Shown in pieces: positions 59,910 to 64,000 of a stretch of DNA of 64,000 nucleotides (the first letter of the stretch is position 1; every line of letters begins with the position of its first letter). Below the pieces are notes generated by a model that saw nothing but the letters and a program-made list of their open reading frames with translations, did no database searches and was not told where the DNA came from. This stretch comes from Arthrobacter gallicola (lineage in GTDB: Bacteria; Actinomycetota; Actinomycetes; Actinomycetales; Micrococcaceae): the NCBI RefSeq assembly GCF_014836775.1, contig NZ_JACSQD010000003.1, forward strand, positions 226,014 through 290,013, given 5' to 3'. The translations under genes and the position numbers were made by a program.

Positions 59910-61265
59910 TCAGGAGGTTTTTGAATCCTTGCCAGCCGGGGACCCAGCCTTGCCCGCTGGGGATTCGGCCGGAAGCAGCGGAATCGCTGTGGTGGCAGGT
60001 CCGGCGCCGGAGGAAGCTCCCATGTCCGCCTCCGCGGTGCTTGCTTCTGACTCAGCCACGGCCTGCTGATGCGCACCCTCTGCTGGGTCTGCCGCAGGTT
60101 CGGGTGGGGGGAGAGGTATCGCCGTGACCTTCTCGGCCTCGGCGGAGGTGTTCCTGCCAGGGGGCAGAACAGCGGCGGGGACAGGTGTGGCGGCCGGCTT
60201 GGCGGCCGGAGCGGCCGGAGCTGATGCCTGCGGACGCGGTTCGGCCTGCGGACGCGGTTCGGTCTGCCGGGGCGGTGCCGGGTGCGCGGACGGATCAGAG
60301 TGCACCGCCGGGCTGTCGGCAGGGGTTTCCGCCGCCGCTTCGACCGCGGCTTCCTGGGCCAGGATGTCCGCTTCCAAAGTTGCGAGCATTTCTTCGGCTT
60401 CCTCGACCATGGACTGGTTCTCGGCTGCGAGTCCGCGGACCAGCCACTGGGCCAGGGCGAACTCCGCAGACAAGGCGGCTCGCCTGATCAGGTGGGGGTC
60501 AACGGCATCAGGCCGGGCGGCAACGTAGGCGGCGTGGACTGTGTCCGTAAATCGGGAGTTGTTCGCGGCGATGAGCCAGGCGAAATCGTCCGCGGGGTCA
60601 CCAATGCGCAGGTCGGTCCAGCCATTGACTGCACTGATCCGCCCGGCGGAAATCAGCAGGTTGTCCTCATGCAGGTCTCCGTGCACCACCGTGGGGCTGA
60701 ACCGCCACAGACCAACATCCTCGAGGGCGTGTTCCCAGCGCCGCAGCAGCGTGGCGGGGATTTTGCCGGTGGTGGCCGCCTGGTCGAGCTCGTTCAGCTT
60801 GCGCTGGCGGAACTCATTGGCCGTGTAGCTCGGCAGATCCGCGTTGTGGACGAGCGACTGGGGCAGGGCATGAATAGCGGCCATGGTGCGTCCGATGTCC
60901 GCGGCCAAGTCGCTGCCAAGCGCGGCCAGATCATCAATGTCATGCGTGACACCGGGCAGGTGGGAGTACACAAACGTGCACAGCTCGCCCTGGCGGACGG
61001 TTCCGGCGACATAGGGCAGCGCAAACGGGAGCTCGGCACGGACGGCAGGAACGAAAGCCCGCAGCACCAGCAGCTCGGTCTCCAGGCGCATGCTGGCTTC
61101 CACATGCTTGGGTGAGCGCACCCGCCACTGTTTTCCGGCGTCGTCAACAAGGAGAGCGGAGTCGAAATCCGCTACATCGTCCGGCGAACCGGCGACACCG
61201 GTAAGCGCCAGTGCCGGTACGGCGGCGCTGGCCAGGGCTGCCAATTCCATAGGAGTGCGTTTCAC
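59910..61265 (-). CDS. aminoglycoside phosphotransferase-fold protein with altered active site
   Basis: A 451-residue protein. Residues about 30-300 follow the APH/choline-kinase fold, with the catalytic loop HGDLHEDN intact (His195-Asn202). The next metal motif, normally I-D-W, reads Asn214-Gly215-Trp216 (AVNGWTDLRIGDP), so the Mg-binding Asp is missing and kinase activity is doubtful. The last 140 residues are Pro/Ala/Glu-rich, with repeated PRPQAEPRPQ, likely disordered. It lies between the YtrA operon and nudC, divergent from nudC. Confidence 0.8.
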   Translation of the reverse strand: MKRTPMELAALASAAVPALALTGVAGSPDDVADFDSALLVDDAGKQWRVRSPKHVEASMRLETELLVLRAFVPAVRAELPFALPYVAGTVRQGELCTFVYSHLPGVTHDIDDLAALGSDLAADIGRTMAAIHALPQSLVHNADLPSYTANEFRQRKLNELDQAATTGKIPATLLRRWEHALEDVGLWRFSPTVVHGDLHEDNLLISAGRISAVNGWTDLRIGDPADDFAWLIAANNSRFTDTVHAAYVAARPDAVDPHLIRRAALSAEFALAQWLVRGLAAENQSMVEEAEEMLATLEADILAQEAAVEAAAETPADSPAVHSDPSAHPAPPRQTEPRPQAEPRPQASAPAAPAAKPAATPVPAAVLPPGRNTSAEAEKVTAIPLPPPEPAADPAEGAHQQAVAESEASTAEADMGASSGAGPATTAIPLLPAESPAGKAGSPAGKDSKTS

Positions 61266-61406
61266 ACCTTCAACCGTAGGGGCACATGTGGCGGGAGTAA
61301 CCCTTAGACCCCGGCGAGTCGGGAAGAGCGTGAGGAAAACCTCAGCCGGGCGGATGCTCTATCCACCGCATGGCTTCCCACTTTCTGCTTGGGCTTGCTC
61401 AGTCAG

Positions 61407-61412
61407 TACGGT
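61407..61412 (+). promoter_or_regulatory. -10 element of nudC, leaderless type
   Basis: TACGGT ends six bases before the ATG at 61419. The 153-base divergent gap to the phosphotransferase-like gene shows no other strong signal. Confidence 0.45.
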
Positions 61413-61418
61413 AGAGAT

Positions 61419-62396
61419 ATGACCACGCCGCCACGCACCGCAGAATCCCCACAACTTGGAGCGCTGCCGCTAGCCCGCGGCGCCATAGACCGGGGCAGCG
61501 AACGCAGGATCGCCGAGGATCTCTTCGAGGCCATCCTTGACCTGCCCTCCACCCGCGTGATGTACATGACCGGCGGTAAAACCCTTATCAGGGACATCGG
61601 CGGCACGACCTCGGAACTGGTCCTGCTGCGGCCCGGGCCTGGCGGGTTCGGTACCGATCCGGTCTATCTGGGACGGACCCTTGAAGACGGCTCAGCCGGT
61701 GCGGGTGCCGACATTGTGATGGTCACCGTGCCGGAACCGGAAGCGGCACCTGCCGTGGACGGTGCCCGCTGGGCGGGCCTGCGTGAGGTTGCAACAACGC
61801 TCGGATCCCTTGATGCCGGATTGTTCGTTGAAGCCTGCGCAGTGGCGAACTGGCATGCCACCCATACCCACTGCCCGCGCTGCGGCGCTCCCACGGAATT
61901 GGAACAGGGCGGCTGGGTGCGCCGCTGCCCGAAGGATGGCAGCCAGCACTTTCCCCGCACCGATCCGGCCATCATCGTGGCCATCACGGACCCGCAGGAC
62001 CGCATCCTGCTCGGCTCTGCGGCCGCCTGGCCGGGCAACCGGTACTCCACGCTTGCCGGATTCGTGGAGCCGGGGGAATCGCTGGAAGCCGCGGTCATCC
62101 GTGAGGTTGCGGAGGAATCCGGTGTGGTGGTGCGCAACCCGCAATACCTGGGCTCACAGCCCTGGCCGTTCCCCTGCTCCCTGATGCTTGGGTTCTGCGC
62201 CGAGGCAGACGGAACCGAACCGCAGGCCGACGGCGTCGAGATGTCCGATGTCCGCTGGTTCAGCCGCACGGAACTCGCTGAAGCGGTGGCAGCCGGGGAG
62301 CTGACCATCCCGTCCTCGATTTCCATCGCCCGCAACCTGATTGACCGCTGGTACGGGGAATCCGTGCCGGAGCCCGTTCCGGCAGGCGGCAAATGA
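61419..62396 (+). CDS. nudC: NAD+ diphosphatase / RNA deNADding enzyme
   Basis: Hydrolyses NADH or NAD-capped RNA 5' ends to nicotinamide mononucleotide. The 325 residues have an N-terminal lobe, a zinc ribbon with Cys in HCPRCGAP and RRCPKDGS (about 151-173), and the Nudix box GFVEPGESLEAAVIREVAEE (about 215-234). The NudC-specific motif SQPWPFPCS (about 246-254) separates it from other Nudix enzymes. The ATG at 61419 follows a -10 hexamer by six bases. It overlaps uvrD2 by four bases (ATGA). Confidence 0.93.
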   Translation: MTTPPRTAESPQLGALPLARGAIDRGSERRIAEDLFEAILDLPSTRVMYMTGGKTLIRDIGGTTSELVLLRPGPGGFGTDPVYLGRTLEDGSAGAGADIVMVTVPEPEAAPAVDGARWAGLREVATTLGSLDAGLFVEACAVANWHATHTHCPRCGAPTELEQGGWVRRCPKDGSQHFPRTDPAIIVAITDPQDRILLGSAAAWPGNRYSTLAGFVEPGESLEAAVIREVAEESGVVVRNPQYLGSQPWPFPCSLMLGFCAEADGTEPQADGVEMSDVRWFSRTELAEAVAAGELTIPSSISIARNLIDRWYGESVPEPVPAGGK

Positions 62397-64000
62397 TCAC
62401 CGACTCGCTCGAAGCACGTATTCTCGCAGGGCTCGACGACGAACAGCGCGAAGTCGCGACCACCCTCAAGGGGCCGTTGTGCGTCCTGGCGGGAGCCGGT
62501 ACCGGCAAGACCCGGGCCATCACGCACCGGATGGCGTACGGCGTCCATTCCGGCCTGTACAAGCCGCAGCAGGTCCTCGCCGTCACTTTCACCGCCCGGG
62601 CGGCAGCTGAAATGCGCACCCGGCTGCGGGACCTCGGCGCGGGTGGTGTCCAGGCAAAGACGTTCCATGCGGCGGCGCTCAAGCAGCTGCAGTACTTCTG
62701 GCCGCAGACCGTGGGCGGGCCCCTGCCCGGGCTGCTGGACCACAAAGCCCAGCTGATCGCCGAAGCCGCGCGGCGGCTGCGGCTCTCCACCGACCGCGCC
62801 GCGATCCGCGATGTCGCAGCCGAGATCGAGTGGGCTAAAGTGTCCATGCTTACCCCGGACAGCTATGTACGAGCTGCCGCCGGACGGGACGCCCCGGCCG
62901 GGTTTGACCTCACCACCGTGAGCAGGATCTTCCAGTCCTACGAGGACGTGAAGGTGGACCGCAACGTCATCGATTTCGAGGACGTGCTGCTGATTATTGT
63001 GGGGATCCTGCAGGAGGACCCCCGGGTCGCCGCAGCGGTCCGTGACCAGTACCGGCACTTTGTGGTGGATGAGTACCAGGACGTGTCCCCGCTGCAGCAG
63101 CGCCTGCTGGACCTGTGGCTGGGGGAGCGGGACGAACTGTGCGTCGTGGGCGATGCCAGCCAGACCATCTATTCCTTCACAGGCGCCACCTCACGGCACC
63201 TGCTGGAATTCACCCACCGCTTCCCGGGGGCACAGGTTGTGAAGCTGGTGCGGGACTACCGTTCCACGCCCCAGGTGGTCAACCTGGCCAACCGCATCCT
63301 GGCTGCCCGCACGGCTGAAGGTGCACGCTCGCGGAACGCGCCGCCCTGGCCCGAGCCGCTGGAGTTGATAGCGCAGCGCAGCTCCGGTCCGGAACCAACC
63401 TTTACGGAGTGTTCCGATGACGAAGATGAGGCAGCCCAGGTTGCTGCGCGCATCGGGAAACTGGTGGAGGAGGGCGTCGAGCCCAGCCAAATCGCTGTCC
63501 TGTTCCGGACGAACGGACAGTCTCAGGCCTACGAACAGGCACTGGCCACCGCAGGAATCGGTTACCAGCTGCGCGGCGGGGAGCGCTTCTTCGCCCGGCG
63601 GGAAGTCCGCGACGCAATGCTGCAGCTGCGCGCGGCAGCCCGGTCCGTGGGGAACGAACCCGTGCCGCAGCTGGTGCGCGATATCCTGGCCAATCTGGGC
63701 TACACGGCTGAGGCGCCCTCCGGCGGAGGAGCGACCCGTGAACGCTGGGAATCCCTGGCCGCCCTGGTCGCGCTCGCGGACGAGCTGCACGCCAACCGCA
63801 CGGTGGATCCGGAGAGCATTTTCACCCTTCAGGACTTCTCTGCCGAGCTGGAGGAACGCGCTGCCGCACAGCATGCCCCCAAAGTGCAGGGCGTGACCCT
63901 GGCCAGCCTGCACTCGGCCAAGGGCCTGGAGTGGGACGCCGTATTCCTGGTGGGCCTGAGCGAAGGCCTGATGCCGATCTCCTTCGCAGACACTCCCGAG
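62393..64000 (+). CDS. uvrD2: ATP-dependent DNA helicase UvrD2 (cut by the window end)
   Basis: Superfamily I 3'-5' DNA helicase, here the first 536 residues of a chain that continues past the window. Visible motifs: Walker A LAGAGTGKT (about 33-41), FTARAAAEMRTRL, Walker B VVDEYQDVSPLQ (about 223-234), GDASQTIYSFTGA, the RDYRST motif and SLHSAKGLEWDAVFL (about 506-520). The start overlaps nudC by four bases. UvrD2 of mycobacteria ends in an HRDC domain and a zinc-like tail, which cannot be checked here. The nudC-uvrD2 pairing matches the mycobacterial order. Confidence 0.9.
   Translation, partial: MITDSLEARILAGLDDEQREVATTLKGPLCVLAGAGTGKTRAITHRMAYGVHSGLYKPQQVLAVTFTARAAAEMRTRLRDLGAGGVQAKTFHAAALKQLQYFWPQTVGGPLPGLLDHKAQLIAEAARRLRLSTDRAAIRDVAAEIEWAKVSMLTPDSYVRAAAGRDAPAGFDLTTVSRIFQSYEDVKVDRNVIDFEDVLLIIVGILQEDPRVAAAVRDQYRHFVVDEYQDVSPLQQRLLDLWLGERDELCVVGDASQTIYSFTGATSRHLLEFTHRFPGAQVVKLVRDYRSTPQVVNLANRILAARTAEGARSRNAPPWPEPLELIAQRSSGPEPTFTECSDDEDEAAQVAARIGKLVEEGVEPSQIAVLFRTNGQSQAYEQALATAGIGYQLRGGERFFARREVRDAMLQLRAAARSVGNEPVPQLVRDILANLGYTAEAPSGGGATRERWESLAALVALADELHANRTVDPESIFTLQDFSAELEERAAAQHAPKVQGVTLASLHSAKGLEWDAVFLVGLSEGLMPISFADTPE

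Noticed and set aside
1..64000. tRNA, rRNA, insertion sequences, prophage genes or attachment sites
   Set aside because: No conserved tRNA or rRNA stretches, no transposase or integrase motifs, and no terminal repeats were seen when reading the gaps and genes.

Overview
This window is chromosomal DNA from a high-GC actinobacterium, most likely Arthrobacter or a close relative in the Micrococcaceae. That placement is inference. It rests on the high GC, frequent GTG starts, many leaderless-type promoters, a gluABCD-type glutamate importer, the actinobacterial small families DUF3117 and DUF3107, an AdnA/AdnB pair, and a coproporphyrin-type heme cluster. I see no rRNA, tRNA, prophage, insertion sequence or CRISPR array. 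Most genes look like core housekeeping genes.

Layout. 0-4.1 kb: galE, a membrane-anchored lysozyme-fold protein, and the divergent lysine genes dapD/dapE. 4.2-7.5 kb: gluABCD on the minus strand. 7.7-11.5 kb: a LOG-family protein, a DivIVA-like protein, DNA glycosylase tag, a DUF3117 protein and leucyl aminopeptidase. 11.5-18.7 kb: an O-methyltransferase; an ECF sigma factor with its zinc anti-sigma factor and TatB; on the minus strand an MgtE-like PRC/CBS protein, a DUF1003 protein and Mrp; then a stress-protein-like membrane protein. 18.8-19.6 kb: a non-coding array of eleven 52-bp repeats between two convergent genes, the strongest anomaly here. 19.7-26.4 kb: TusA/YedE sulfur genes, a Xaa-Pro aminopeptidase, a PHP phosphoesterase, and a sodium:solute symporter with a long structured leader and a 43-residue partner. 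26.4-34 kb: an unpaired DNA methyltransferase, a DEAD-box helicase, a ferritin-like protein, a GDSL lipoprotein, a TetR/DUF3107 operon and moeZ. 34-44.3 kb: hemA facing hemE-hemY-hemQ-hemH-hemC-hemD-hemB-hemL, which takes glutamyl-tRNA to protoheme through coproporphyrin. 44.4-49.1 kb: an ABC-2 exporter and the methionine importer metNIQ. 49.4-64 kb: genome-maintenance genes (DnaQ-like exonuclease, alkyltransferase-like protein, AdnA, AdnB), a YtrA-type regulator/ABC operon, a phosphotransferase-like protein, nudC, and uvrD2 cut by the window end.

Regulation. At least fifteen genes have a TAnnnT hexamer ending 6-8 bases before the start codon and no leader, which points to widespread leaderless transcription. 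Strong hairpin terminators separate most convergent units. Several gene neighbourhoods (helicase/ferritin-like/DUF3107/TetR/MoeZ, and ATL/AdnA/AdnB/NudC/UvrD2) match, from memory, the Rv3198c-Rv3211 region of Mycobacterium tuberculosis. This suggests an ancient actinobacterial gene order.
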